Of a DNA stretch of 64,000 bases, positions 22,068 to 31,393 are shown in pieces. Every line of letters begins with the position of its first letter. The stretch's first letter is position 1. The notes under the pieces were generated by a model, which saw only the letters and a program-made list of their open reading frames with translations, made no database searches and was not told the DNA's origin. Both the position numbers and the translations under genes were made by a program. Source of the stretch: Nakamurella aerolata (GTDB taxonomy: Bacteria; Actinomycetota; Actinomycetes; Mycobacteriales; Nakamurellaceae); NCBI RefSeq assembly GCF_013002705.1, contig NZ_JABEND010000002.1:1-64000 (forward strand), written 5' to 3'.

Positions 22068-23900
22068 TCAGGCCAGGTCTTCCGGGTCGACCTTCCGGCC
22101 TGCACCGGAGTCGATCCCATTGCCCAGCCGCCGCCGGTACACCCGCGACTCCCAGGGTCGCAGTAACGTGCCGGTGTCGTCCGGGTAGTTCCGCAGGATC
22201 AGTTCACCGGCCGCATGCTCGGCGTACTCGGGCAGGTCGAGTTCCAGGTTTTCACCGGAGAAGTTCGCCACCACCAGTAGCGACGTCTGCTCCGATGCGC
22301 GGACGAACGCGTACAGCGACCGGTGATCCGGCACCAGCATGCGAAACGTTCCGGTGGTGATCACCGGCTCGGAGTGGCGCAGCGCGATGAGCGCGCGGTA
22401 GTGGTGGAACACCGAGTCCGGATCGGACCTTTGCTGGTCGACGCTGATCTCGATGTGGTTGGGGTTGACCGGAATCCACGGTGTCCCAGCGGTGAATCCG
22501 GCGCCCGGCCCGCCATCCCACTGCATCGGCGTGCGGGCATTGTCCCGGCCGTAGGCCCGCAGTCCGGTCAGGACATCGGATTCCGGCACGCCGGCGCCGA
22601 TCGCCTCGTCGTAATGGTTGATCGATTCGATGTCCCGGAAGTCGGCGCGGCCGGCGAACGGGGCGTTCGTCATCCCGATCTCCTCGCCCTGGTAAACGTA
22701 CGGCGTGCCCCGGTGTAGGTGCAGGACGGTGCCGAGCAGTTTGGCGGACTCGATTCGGTACTTGCCGTCATCGCCGAACCGGGAGACCACCCGCGGCTGG
22801 TCGTGGTTGTTCCAGTACAGGCTGTTCCAGCCGACGCCCGCCAGCGCGGTCTGCCAGCGGCCGAGGCTCGCCTTCAGCTCGCGCAGGTCCAATTCCTGCG
22901 GGTCGAACTTGTGATCTCCGTGGTCCAACCCGACATGCTCGAACTGGAAGACCATGTCCACCTCGCGGGACCGGGGGTCGGTGAACCTGATCGCCTCGTC
23001 GACGGTGACGCCGGGCATCTCTCCGACGGTGAGCAGCGGCGTCGGCGCGGTCCCGAACACCGTGTCATGCAGGTCGTTCAGGTATTCGTGGATCCGCGGG
23101 CCGCAGGTGTAGAAGGGGGCGCCGTCACCGAACCGGGAGCCGGAGCCGACGATCCCATCCGGCAGTCCCGGCACCTTGGACAGGAAGTTCACGACGTCCA
23201 GCCGGAATCCGTCCACCCCGCGGGCCAGCCACCAACGCAGCATGTCCGCCACCGCCGCCCGGACCCGTGGATTCTCCCAGTTCAGGTCCGGCTGCTTGCG
23301 GGAGAAGATGTGCAGGTAGTACTCGCCGGATGCCTCGTCGTACTGCCAGGCCGACCCGCCGAACGCCGAGCCCCAGTTGTTCGGTTCGGCGCCGGGGGAG
23401 CCGGGGGTCATCCCGCGTCGAGCGGGCCGCCAGATGTACCAGTCCCGCTTGGCGGAATCCTTGCCGGACATCGCTTCCACGAACCAGGGATGTTCATCGG
23501 AGGTGTGGTTGACGACGACGTCGATCATCACCCGCAGGTCGCGGCGATGCGCCTCGGCCACCAGGGCGTCGAAGTCCGCGAGGGTGCCGAACACCGGGTC
23601 GACGTCAGTGTAATTACTGATGTCGTAACCGTTGTCGTCCTGCGGGGACGGGTAGAACGGCGATAACCACACCACGTCGACGCCCAGTTCGGCCAGGTAG
23701 TCCAGCCGGGAGATCACACCGGGCAGATCGCCGATGCCGTCGCCGTTGGCGTCGGCGAAGCTGCGCGGGTAAATCTGGTAGACCACGGCGCGCTGCCACC
23801 AGGTGTCTGGACCGCCCGGTTCCCGCAGCGCGGTGGCCGGCGCCGTCGCGCCGAATCCTGCGGTGTCCGGTACTGCGGTGTCGGGCGTTTCGGTCGTCAT
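22068..23900 (-). CDS. GH13 alpha-glucosidase (oligo-1,6-glucosidase type)
   Basis: A 610-residue glycoside hydrolase family 13 enzyme. It starts the catalytic part with WWQRAVVYQIYPRSFADANG. Conserved regions are DVVVNHTSDEHPWF, the nucleophile D235 in GFRLDVVNF, the acid/base E294 in TVGEMPGVT, and D367 in NNHDQPR. There is no signal peptide, so it acts in the cytoplasm, releasing glucose from the non-reducing end of imported oligosaccharides. The sequence style fits the alpha-1,6/alpha-1,4-glucosidase subfamilies. It is translationally coupled (ATGA) to the secreted GH66 gene upstream, placing it in the glucan locus. Confidence 0.92.
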   Translation of the reverse strand: MTTETPDTAVPDTAGFGATAPATALREPGGPDTWWQRAVVYQIYPRSFADANGDGIGDLPGVISRLDYLAELGVDVVWLSPFYPSPQDDNGYDISNYTDVDPVFGTLADFDALVAEAHRRDLRVMIDVVVNHTSDEHPWFVEAMSGKDSAKRDWYIWRPARRGMTPGSPGAEPNNWGSAFGGSAWQYDEASGEYYLHIFSRKQPDLNWENPRVRAAVADMLRWWLARGVDGFRLDVVNFLSKVPGLPDGIVGSGSRFGDGAPFYTCGPRIHEYLNDLHDTVFGTAPTPLLTVGEMPGVTVDEAIRFTDPRSREVDMVFQFEHVGLDHGDHKFDPQELDLRELKASLGRWQTALAGVGWNSLYWNNHDQPRVVSRFGDDGKYRIESAKLLGTVLHLHRGTPYVYQGEEIGMTNAPFAGRADFRDIESINHYDEAIGAGVPESDVLTGLRAYGRDNARTPMQWDGGPGAGFTAGTPWIPVNPNHIEISVDQQRSDPDSVFHHYRALIALRHSEPVITTGTFRMLVPDHRSLYAFVRASEQTSLLVVANFSGENLELDLPEYAEHAAGELILRNYPDDTGTLLRPWESRVYRRRLGNGIDSGAGRKVDPEDLA

Positions 23901-26497
23901 GCCAGCTCCAGGTGATCGATGTTCACGGCACCGGAATCCGTGCCGCCGTGCCAGAGGACGACCGAGTGCAGCCCGGCCTTCAGTGGAAACCGGACGGTGG
24001 CGGTGGCCCAGGTGTCCCAACTCCCAGTCGCAGGCAGGGTGAGCGGGATCGAGGTGGCTCCGTCCACCGCTAGCGTGCGGGTGGTGGTAGTCGGTGCGGC
24101 GTAACGGATCCGCAGTGTTGCCTCACCGGTTGCGGCCGCCCTCATTGTCGTAGTAACTCCGGTGTTCGGGGCGGCGAAATTATCGACGAACCCGGATCCG
24201 GTGTAGCCGGGGTGATCGGTGCCGACGGTGACGCCGGTGCGAACCGCAGTCTCGGCCTCGTAGCGGCCACCGGCGGGAGTGGCGAACTCGCGCTCCAGAT
24301 AGAGCATGTCCCAGGTCCGCAGTTCGGGCACGGTGAACGAAAGGTAGCGTCCGGCGGAGTCGGTGCCGACGGCGTAGGGCAGGTTTGTGCTGCGGCCCCC
24401 GTCGCGGTCGGGAGAGGCGACCCGCAGGTCGCCTGGTTGCAGGTCAGGGCCGATGTAGTACCTGACCTTCAGATCGCGCTGAACCGGTGGCGTTGTCTTG
24501 CCGCTCGGCCGCCACCGATCGTCGTTGCCGAGCAGATTGATCAGCTGGATCACGTCGTGGTCGGCCGACCGTTTCGCGTTGACCCACACCGTGTTTGGCT
24601 CGGCGGCGCCGCTGGTGGCGATCCCGTCGACGGTCACCACCTGGCGACCGGAGTCGATGGAGTACACATCCGGGCCATAGAGCAGGTTCTCGTACGCAGT
24701 GGTGAAGTCGTAGAAGCCCTCCATCCAGCCGGCCAGGTCATTGCTCAACTGCTTGGAGAAGTCCGGGAAGTACGGGTTGGACAGCATATTCGCGTCCTGT
24801 CCCATCGCGATCGCCGAGGCGCCGGAGGCGGCGAATGCAGCGTTGGCCAGCTTGACCGACGTCGGGTCGAACTCGCCGAGCACAAGGCTGTCCAGGTTGA
24901 TGAACCCGGTGTCGGTGGCGGTCAGCTCCAGGGTGATCGTGTGCTGTCCTGCCGTCAACCGGGTGGTGATCGATTGCGGGAGTTTCCAGGTATCCCACGA
25001 CCCGGCCGGCTGGAATTTGACAGTTCCCACCGGCGTGCCGTCCACCTTGACCGTTCTGCTGGCGACCGCGCCGGTGGCGTTGCCGTAGCGGAAGTTCAGC
25101 GAATAGCGCCGGGTTTCCGGGGCGGTGACGGTGAACTCGACCCGCTGGCCGACGGTGCCGAACTTGTCGACGAAGCCGGGCCCGGTATATCCGGAGTGGT
25201 TGGTGTTGGTGCCGAGCGTCTCGGACAGGACGGCCTGCTCGGCCTCGTACCGCGGCCCGGAGTTGTCGTGGTTGTTGAGGTACCCGGCGATCACCCGGGA
25301 TTCGCCGCCGGACAGCCGTTGCTGCCGATCGAGCAGCGCCTTAACGTCCAGGTACTTCTCGTGCCGGTCCCAGAGTTCGGTGTACAGGTAGTCAACAACA
25401 CCGCTGGTCGCGATCGCGTCGGAACCGAATCCGTCTACCGCGTTCATCCCGACCACCGTTCCCGCCGAGCCTGCAAGGGCTCGGTCGGATGCCTGCAGCA
25501 GCGAGCGGAAGCCGGCGGGCAGGTCGACCGGCTTGCCTGCCCAGTCGGTCATCGCGCCCCAGTCGCCGAGCTGGTCGACGTGCACCCCGTCGAAGCCCAT
25601 GGTGTCGACCTGGTCCCGGTACTGCGCGGTGATGTGGCGCTGCCATGAGGGGTTCGCCGGATCGAACATGTACAAATTCGCGCCAGGGATCATCTCGAAA
25701 TCCCACGGGGTGCCGTCGGCATACTTGAGCCGCCAGTCGTCGGACAAGCCCGACACCTGCTGGTAATTGTTCAGGGCGGCGTAGGACATTGAGTACGGCA
25801 GTGCCGCGACGTTCTGCTGGTGTGCGGCGGTGATATACCGGGAAACCGTCTGTGGCGCAATCACATCACCGTTCCATGCGGTCCATGTGGTCGCCAGGCT
25901 GCCGGCTGCATCGCGTTGGATCGGCTTGTCGTGCCGCCACATCCAATCGTAGAACTGCAGGGCGTTGAGGTGGTATTTGCGCTGTAGCAGCCGAATCTGG
26001 GCGTCGGCCTGGGCCTGGGTCAGGCCGGCCGGATAGGCGGACAGGAAGCCGATCCGCGGGAAAACCGTCCAGTCCGACGACACGTCGACCGCCGCCGACG
26101 CGGTGGCCCCGCCCGCGGTGATCTGCACCAGGTAACCCTGGTAGTCGGCGGCCGGCGGCGTGAACGTCCAGTTCGCTGTGGTGGTTGGGGCGGCGGTGGC
26201 CGTGACCGTTGCGGTGGCCACCGGCTCTCCCAGGTGTGTGACTGTGAAGGTGACCGGGCCGGTCCAGGTTCCGCCGGCGGCGGACAGGTCGGCGGAGACG
26301 GTGACCGGTTGGCCCGGCGCGTATCGGGGCAGGTCGACGTAGGCGTCGCCGACCGTGACGGTCGCAGCGGCGACCGACCGGTCCCCGGTCGTCGGGGGCG
26401 CGGCGCCGGCCGCGGATGCGACCGCGGGTGCGACGATGGCGGCGGTGGCAACTGCGAGGGCGAGGTTCAGGTGTCGGCGATACCGCAGGCGGCCCAT
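23897..26497 (-). CDS. Secreted GH66 dextranase/cycloisomaltooligosaccharide glucanotransferase
   Basis: An 866-residue exported enzyme. A signal peptide (LALAVATAAIVAPAVASAAG) is followed by an Ig-like domain (about 45-145). A GH66 barrel starts near IGFLSAYPAG and includes LNALQFYDWMWRHDKPIQ. Predicted nucleophile D308 (GVHVDQLGD) and acid/base E374 (YTELWDR) are 66 residues apart, close to the 68-70 spacing in characterised GH66 enzymes. A CBM35-like module interrupts the catalytic part at about 417-543, an arrangement known from cycloisomaltooligosaccharide glucanotransferases (CITases) rather than plain dextranases. A second CBM35-like module ends the protein (745-866). It should cut or cyclise dextran outside the cell. 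Confidence 0.85.
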   Translation of the reverse strand: MGRLRYRRHLNLALAVATAAIVAPAVASAAGAAPPTTGDRSVAAATVTVGDAYVDLPRYAPGQPVTVSADLSAAGGTWTGPVTFTVTHLGEPVATATVTATAAPTTTANWTFTPPAADYQGYLVQITAGGATASAAVDVSSDWTVFPRIGFLSAYPAGLTQAQADAQIRLLQRKYHLNALQFYDWMWRHDKPIQRDAAGSLATTWTAWNGDVIAPQTVSRYITAAHQQNVAALPYSMSYAALNNYQQVSGLSDDWRLKYADGTPWDFEMIPGANLYMFDPANPSWQRHITAQYRDQVDTMGFDGVHVDQLGDWGAMTDWAGKPVDLPAGFRSLLQASDRALAGSAGTVVGMNAVDGFGSDAIATSGVVDYLYTELWDRHEKYLDVKALLDRQQRLSGGESRVIAGYLNNHDNSGPRYEAEQAVLSETLGTNTNHSGYTGPGFVDKFGTVGQRVEFTVTAPETRRYSLNFRYGNATGAVASRTVKVDGTPVGTVKFQPAGSWDTWKLPQSITTRLTAGQHTITLELTATDTGFINLDSLVLGEFDPTSVKLANAAFAASGASAIAMGQDANMLSNPYFPDFSKQLSNDLAGWMEGFYDFTTAYENLLYGPDVYSIDSGRQVVTVDGIATSGAAEPNTVWVNAKRSADHDVIQLINLLGNDDRWRPSGKTTPPVQRDLKVRYYIGPDLQPGDLRVASPDRDGGRSTNLPYAVGTDSAGRYLSFTVPELRTWDMLYLEREFATPAGGRYEAETAVRTGVTVGTDHPGYTGSGFVDNFAAPNTGVTTTMRAAATGEATLRIRYAAPTTTTRTLAVDGATSIPLTLPATGSWDTWATATVRFPLKAGLHSVVLWHGGTDSGAVNIDHLELA

Positions 26498-26543
26498 GGG
26501 TTGTGCCTCTCGTTCGGTGGAGCAGGGGCGGGTCGGAACGTGC

Positions 26544-28148
26544 TCAAGCGGGTTCGACGACGACGAGTTGCCAGATCCGCGGAGCGGGAAGCTCGGCGCA
26601 GGACCACCCGCCGTCGTCGGTCACCGCGACATCGACCAGCCGCGGTGCGCGGTCCGGATCCGCGGCCCGGACCCGCAGCGGTCCGGGCCCGAACCGGCGG
26701 ACCCGTAGCGTCCCGGGACCAGGATCGCTGGGGGTTGCCCTGGCGGCGTCCCAGTCGGTGTCCGGCTGTCCGGTCAGGTTGATCAAATGCACCACGTAGC
26801 GGTGGCCGACTCGGCGGATGATTCGCCACACGCCACCGGCGGCGGCGTGCTCACTGACCGGTGTGTCGTGGTACTCCACATCCAGATCGTCGTTGTACCG
26901 CCCGGCCATCGACCGAGTCACGTCCGGTCCGGCGGGGAACAGCAGTTCGCCGTGCTCTACCAGGAAGTCGTACCAGCGGGCCAGCAGATCGGTGGTCGAT
27001 GGCTCGGCGATGTGGTTGCGGACGTAGTACGGATCCACCAGGACCCGGTCGGCCTCGCCGGCAAGGAGCTGGGTAGCGCCGTGTGCCCCCAGGGTGGCCA
27101 TGGTGAGCGCCGTAGCGATGTCTCCAATCCGGGCGTCGACGTCGTCATAGAGATGCTGGTAGGCGGCTAGCACTACCGGTTTCCCGGGGGCAGTCGCAGC
27201 GGCCGAGGTGGCGATGTCGGCCAGATGCTGCAAGGTGGTCGACGGCGCCCATGGCTCGACGTAGACAATGTCCTGCTCGACCGCGCCGGTGCGCCAGGTC
27301 GGAAAGTCGTTGACCTGGTTGAATATCAGCCGGTGATCGGGCAGCTCGGCGCGCACGACGGCGATCATGGTGGAGAAGCTCTCGGCAACGTCGACGGCGA
27401 TACCGTCGGCGCGAACGGCGTGTTTGGGGTAGCCGTACTGGTCCAGGTGGAAGCCGTGGAAGCCCAGTTCCGCGGCGACGCTCAGGTCGGCCCGCAGATG
27501 GGCGAGCCACTGCTCGTGCGCCGGGTCGACGATTCGGAGGAAATCGCCGAGGCCGTAAGGATTGCCGTCGGCAGCCAACAGTGCCGCGTGCCGCCAGTCG
27601 TCCCACTCCTGGTTGCCCACCGCATAGACGGCGGCATACCCGATGGCTCGGCTGCCCGCTGCCGCCAGCCGACCGATCAGATCCCGCACGGCGTCCAGGG
27701 AGATCGGCTGGCCCAGCGGATCGTCGTAGACCTCTCCGCCGCCGACCAGGTCGGCATGCCGGAATGCCCAGTCGTAGCACTGGATGTCGGTCAGGTGCAG
27801 TCGCCGTACATTGTCAATCACCGGGTCCCACCGCCGCCCGGGCGGGAAGCTGGCCACGAAGCCGTACCGCTGTACCGGGGCGCCGGCCGGCGCAACCTCG
27901 ACTGCGGTTCTGGCCAGCACCACCCCTGAAGCGTCGACGAGTTCGATGCCGTACCCGCCGACGGGCAGGACTCCGATGTCTGTCAGTGGCTGGACCGGCT
28001 GCCGGCCAACGGTTTCGCCGAGTGCGTGGGTCACCAGCTCAGCGTCGACCCGCACACCCCGAACCTCGATGAGCACCGGTTCGTCGGGACCGAACCGGGC
28101 CATGGTCGGCAGCAGCACCGGGTCCGCCGGCGAGGCGGGAATCGTCAT
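26544..28148 (-). CDS. Cytosolic GH66-like glucan hydrolase
   Basis: A 534-residue relative of the secreted enzyme, with neither signal peptide nor CBM35 insertion. It keeps the GH66 block LTDIQCYDWAFRHADLV, then a predicted nucleophile D236 in GFHLDQYGY and acid/base E298 in VYVEPW, 62 residues apart. An N-terminal beta domain (about 1-95) and a C-terminal beta domain frame the barrel. The ATG at 28148 overlaps the permease stop, so it is made together with the importer. Role by inference: opening or shortening imported isomaltooligosaccharides, possibly cyclic ones, before the GH13 enzyme finishes. Family assignment is by motif reading. Confidence 0.75.
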   Translation of the reverse strand: MTIPASPADPVLLPTMARFGPDEPVLIEVRGVRVDAELVTHALGETVGRQPVQPLTDIGVLPVGGYGIELVDASGVVLARTAVEVAPAGAPVQRYGFVASFPPGRRWDPVIDNVRRLHLTDIQCYDWAFRHADLVGGGEVYDDPLGQPISLDAVRDLIGRLAAAGSRAIGYAAVYAVGNQEWDDWRHAALLAADGNPYGLGDFLRIVDPAHEQWLAHLRADLSVAAELGFHGFHLDQYGYPKHAVRADGIAVDVAESFSTMIAVVRAELPDHRLIFNQVNDFPTWRTGAVEQDIVYVEPWAPSTTLQHLADIATSAAATAPGKPVVLAAYQHLYDDVDARIGDIATALTMATLGAHGATQLLAGEADRVLVDPYYVRNHIAEPSTTDLLARWYDFLVEHGELLFPAGPDVTRSMAGRYNDDLDVEYHDTPVSEHAAAGGVWRIIRRVGHRYVVHLINLTGQPDTDWDAARATPSDPGPGTLRVRRFGPGPLRVRAADPDRAPRLVDVAVTDDGGWSCAELPAPRIWQLVVVEPA

Positions 28149-28987
28149 CCCTTCACCGCCCCGGAGGTCAGGCCCTGCACGAAGTGCCGCTGGAATGCCA
28201 GGAAGATGACGATCACCGGGATGATCGCGATGACCGAGGCGGCGAACACCAGGCCCCACAGGGTGGAGTTCTGGCCGTGGAACAGATTGATGGCAACAGG
28301 CAACGTGTTCTTCTCCGGCGTGGTGATGATGGTCAGCGCCCAGGCGAACTCGTCCCAGTTGGCCAGGAACGAGAAGATCGTCGCCGTGGCCAGCGCCGGC
28401 CGGGACAGCGGCAGGATCAACTGGAAGAACCGGCGGACCGGGCCGGCCCCGTCCATTTCCATCGCCTGCTCGAGTTCGGCGGGGATCTCGGCGAAGAAGC
28501 CGCGGAGCAGGAACGTGTTCAGCGACAGGGAGCCGGCGATGTAGAAGACGACGAGGCCAGCCATCGAGTCGAGCAGACCGAGGTACTTGGCCAGCAGGAA
28601 CTGCGGGATGATCAGCATCATCGTCGGCACCATCAGCCCGATCAGCAGCACCCGGAACAGCACCTCGCGGCCGCGGAAACGAAAGCGGGCGAAGGCATAC
28701 GCCATCATCGAACTGATCAGCAGTGACCCCGCGGTGGACAGCACCGTCACCACCAGCGAGTTGAGGAAGTAACGGGGGAATCCTTGGGTGCCCCAGGCGT
28801 CCCGGTAGTTCTGCAGGGTCGCCGGCTGCGGGATGAACTGCGGCGGGATTGTCAGGACAAAGGTCTGCTCTTTGAACGAGGTCGACAGCATGTACAGGAA
28901 CGGCAGCACCATCACGATCGAGCCGACAGCCAGCAGCCCCCACCGTGCCGCCGTGCCGGCCCTGCTGCCGGTGACAAGGGCGCTCAT
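28145..28987 (-). CDS. Sugar ABC transporter permease (MalG-type)
   Basis: A 280-residue permease with six helices. The EAA loop is ELEQAMEMDGAGPVRRFFQ, and the C-terminus (AFQRHFVQGLTSGAVKG) matches the family's second sugar permease. It overlaps both neighbours by four bases, the other permease upstream and the cytosolic GH66-like gene downstream, so transporter and enzyme are coupled in translation. Confidence 0.93.
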   Translation of the reverse strand: MSALVTGSRAGTAARWGLLAVGSIVMVLPFLYMLSTSFKEQTFVLTIPPQFIPQPATLQNYRDAWGTQGFPRYFLNSLVVTVLSTAGSLLISSMMAYAFARFRFRGREVLFRVLLIGLMVPTMMLIIPQFLLAKYLGLLDSMAGLVVFYIAGSLSLNTFLLRGFFAEIPAELEQAMEMDGAGPVRRFFQLILPLSRPALATATIFSFLANWDEFAWALTIITTPEKNTLPVAINLFHGQNSTLWGLVFAASVIAIIPVIVIFLAFQRHFVQGLTSGAVKG

Positions 28988-29937
28988 GTCGCACTGCCCA
29001 TCCGGCCGCGGAAGGCCCGCAACTGCAGGATCGAGATGATGAAGACGGCGATGGTGAGCAGTACCGCCATCGCTGCGCCGTAGCCGTACTCGCCATCGGC
29101 GAACGCGAGTTGGTACATGTATGTCAGCAACACCTGGGTCTGCTGGGCCGGTCCACCGTCGGTCATCACCAGCACGGAGGTGAAGACGTTGAAGCCGCCG
29201 ATCACCAGCATTACGACCACGAAAGCCAGCGCCGGGAAGATGGCCGGGAGGGTGACGGCCCGGAATCGGGCGAGCGCCCCGGCGCCGTCAACGGCCGCCG
29301 ATTCCTCCAGGTCGCGGGGGACTCCCTGCAGTGCCGCCAGGAAGATCATCATCGACCAACCGACGCCTTTCCAGATGCCCAGCACGGAGATGGCGGCCAT
29401 GGCGGTCCACCGGTCGCCGAGCCAGGAGATGTTCCCGTCGGTCAGCCCGGTGACATCGCGGAGCGCCCAGTTGATGACGCCATTGTCGGCGAACAGGTAC
29501 TTGAACATCAGCGAGACCACCACCCAGCTGGTCACTACCGGCAGGTAAAACAGCACCCGGAACAGGGCCCGGGCCGGTGCTTTCCGGTTCAGCAGGATCG
29601 CAACCAGCAAGCCGAGAACCACCTGGATCGGCACCGTTATCGCCATGTACACGCCGCTGTTGACGAGCGCTCGCCAGAAGATCGGATCGTCGAAAGCCCT
29701 GCGGTAATTGTCGAATCCGAGGAACTCGCTGGAGAGTCCCTTGAGCACCTTCCAGTCGTACAAGCTCATCTGGAAGGCCTGCATCATCGGATAGATGATG
29801 GCGGCGAGGAACAGGATCATGCCGGGAGCCAGGAACAACCACGGCGTGAGGCCGGCACCCCGGGGCCGCCGGGCACGGGCAGCGGTGCGGGGCACGGGGG
29901 CGCTTGCACGCACCGGCGGCCGATCGAGGACGGTCAT
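28984..29937 (-). CDS. Sugar ABC transporter permease (MalF-type)
   Basis: A 317-residue permease, first subunit of the pair. A cytoplasmic Arg-rich leader precedes the helix LTPWLFLAPGMILFLAAIIY. The EAA loop is DLEESAAVDGAGALARFRAV, followed by VMTDGGPAQQTQVLLTYMYQ. It starts 72 bases after the binding-protein gene ends. No ATPase is encoded in the locus. Confidence 0.93.
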   Translation of the reverse strand: MTVLDRPPVRASAPVPRTAARARRPRGAGLTPWLFLAPGMILFLAAIIYPMMQAFQMSLYDWKVLKGLSSEFLGFDNYRRAFDDPIFWRALVNSGVYMAITVPIQVVLGLLVAILLNRKAPARALFRVLFYLPVVTSWVVVSLMFKYLFADNGVINWALRDVTGLTDGNISWLGDRWTAMAAISVLGIWKGVGWSMMIFLAALQGVPRDLEESAAVDGAGALARFRAVTLPAIFPALAFVVVMLVIGGFNVFTSVLVMTDGGPAQQTQVLLTYMYQLAFADGEYGYGAAMAVLLTIAVFIISILQLRAFRGRMGSAT

Positions 29938-30009
29938 CGGTTCGGTGTCATCGAGGTCGACGTCATGGTTGAAATGGTCCGATCGGATTCGTCGGCGGGA
30001 ATCGGCGGG

Positions 30010-31302
30010 TCAGGAGGAGGGCGACAGCAGAGGGTCGATCTGCTTGGCTGCTTCGGTCAGGGCATCCTTGACGCTCGCCTTCCCGGTGAAGGCCTGCGTG
30101 AGCGCGTCATTGAGGATGGTGTCGATCTTCGACCCGTCCGGGACGGCTGGCCGCGAACGCGCGGTCTTGAGTTGTTCGGCAAACGGGGCCAGCTCCGGGT
30201 ACTTCTTGGCCGCCGCGTCCCCCAGGCCGACCACGCTGGGCATCTGGCCGGTGGCGGCCATCTCCAGCTGGAACTGCTCGCCCTGGGTGAACTCGATGAA
30301 CTTCAACGCGGCGTCCTTGTTCGGCGATTCCGCTGTCAGGACGATGTTCTCGCCGCCCACCACCGAGATTGAACCGCCCTTGCCCTCCGGCATCGGGGAG
30401 TAGGTGGGCTCGAAGTCGGGATACTGGCCGGACCACACGCCGGCCATCCATGGCCCGTCCAGGATGGTCGCGTAGCTGCCCTTGGGCAGGCCGTCCGAGG
30501 TCGGGGTGCCGCCTTTGTTGCCGGTGATCAGGTTCGGGATGGCCTGCTGTTGGTACAGGTCCACCAGCATCTGGACCGCCGCCACGGTCTCCGGGCTGTC
30601 CAGGTAACCCGTTGCGGTGGTGAGCTTTTCGTCGGTCAGTGAGCCGCCACCCGACCAGATCCATGGCAGCACGTTCCAGGTCTGCAGGCCGCTGTCTGCG
30701 AAGACGGAAACGTTCTGCTCAGCCAGCTTCGGTCCAGCCGCGACCAACTCCTCGATTGTCTTCGGCGGCTTGCTCAGCCCAGCCTTCGCCAGTGCCTCCG
30801 GGTTACTGATCAGCACCCGGGTGTTGGTGTCCAGCGGCAACCCGTAGTAGTGGTCCTCCCACTTGTTGGTCGCCAGCGAGCCTGGGTAGGTCTTGTCCGC
30901 GAACTTCTGGAAGTTCGGCATGGCGGTGTCCAACGGTTCGAGGGCCCCGTCGTCGGCGAACCTCGGGACCCAGCCAAGGTCGGCCCGGATCAGGTCCGGC
31001 AGTTGCCCGCCCGACGCCGAGGTCTCCAGCTTCTGCAGGAATGAGTCGTACGGGACGTCCACGTAATCCACGCTGACGCCGGGGTTCGCGGCTTCGAAAG
31101 CCGGGATCAGCGACTTCTGAAGTACGTCGGTCTGGGTCCTATTGCCGCCGTTGCCGTAGGTGCCCCAGAAGGTGAGGGTGACTGGTGCCGTGGAGTCCGA
31201 CGACCCGGGCGCGGGGGACGCCGGTTTCTGATCGGAACCGCAGGCGGCCAGCACCAGGGCCGCCGCCGTGGTGGCGACGAGGCGGGAGAGGCGGTGGGAC
31301 AT
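30010..31302 (-). CDS. Sugar ABC transporter substrate-binding lipoprotein
   Basis: A 430-residue family 1 binding protein. The lipobox VLAAC puts the lipidated cysteine at residue 21, followed by a short Pro/Ser linker (about 22-40), in contrast with the very long linkers of the other binding proteins here. The mature domain has VTLTFWGTYGNGG, the hinge YGLPLDTNTRVLISNPEAL, and WNVLPWIWSGGGSLTDEK. By neighbourhood the ligand is an isomaltooligosaccharide, linear or cyclic. It is the first transporter gene after the regulator; a GAGGAG-type ribosome site precedes the ATG. Confidence 0.9.
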   Translation of the reverse strand: MSHRLSRLVATTAAALVLAACGSDQKPASPAPGSSDSTAPVTLTFWGTYGNGGNRTQTDVLQKSLIPAFEAANPGVSVDYVDVPYDSFLQKLETSASGGQLPDLIRADLGWVPRFADDGALEPLDTAMPNFQKFADKTYPGSLATNKWEDHYYGLPLDTNTRVLISNPEALAKAGLSKPPKTIEELVAAGPKLAEQNVSVFADSGLQTWNVLPWIWSGGGSLTDEKLTTATGYLDSPETVAAVQMLVDLYQQQAIPNLITGNKGGTPTSDGLPKGSYATILDGPWMAGVWSGQYPDFEPTYSPMPEGKGGSISVVGGENIVLTAESPNKDAALKFIEFTQGEQFQLEMAATGQMPSVVGLGDAAAKKYPELAPFAEQLKTARSRPAVPDGSKIDTILNDALTQAFTGKASVKDALTEAAKQIDPLLSPSS

Positions 31303-31393
31303 GAGAGCTCCTCGCTACAGATGCGGATGTGGACGATCGGTTGGGGCGATGTGTTCGGGTAGCTAGCAGGCGGCCGCCCACGGGGCGTCGGGT

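Noticed and set aside
26467-26829. Short frames around the junction of the two GH66-type genes.
   Set aside because: They overlap well-supported coding sequence in other frames and carry no domain features.
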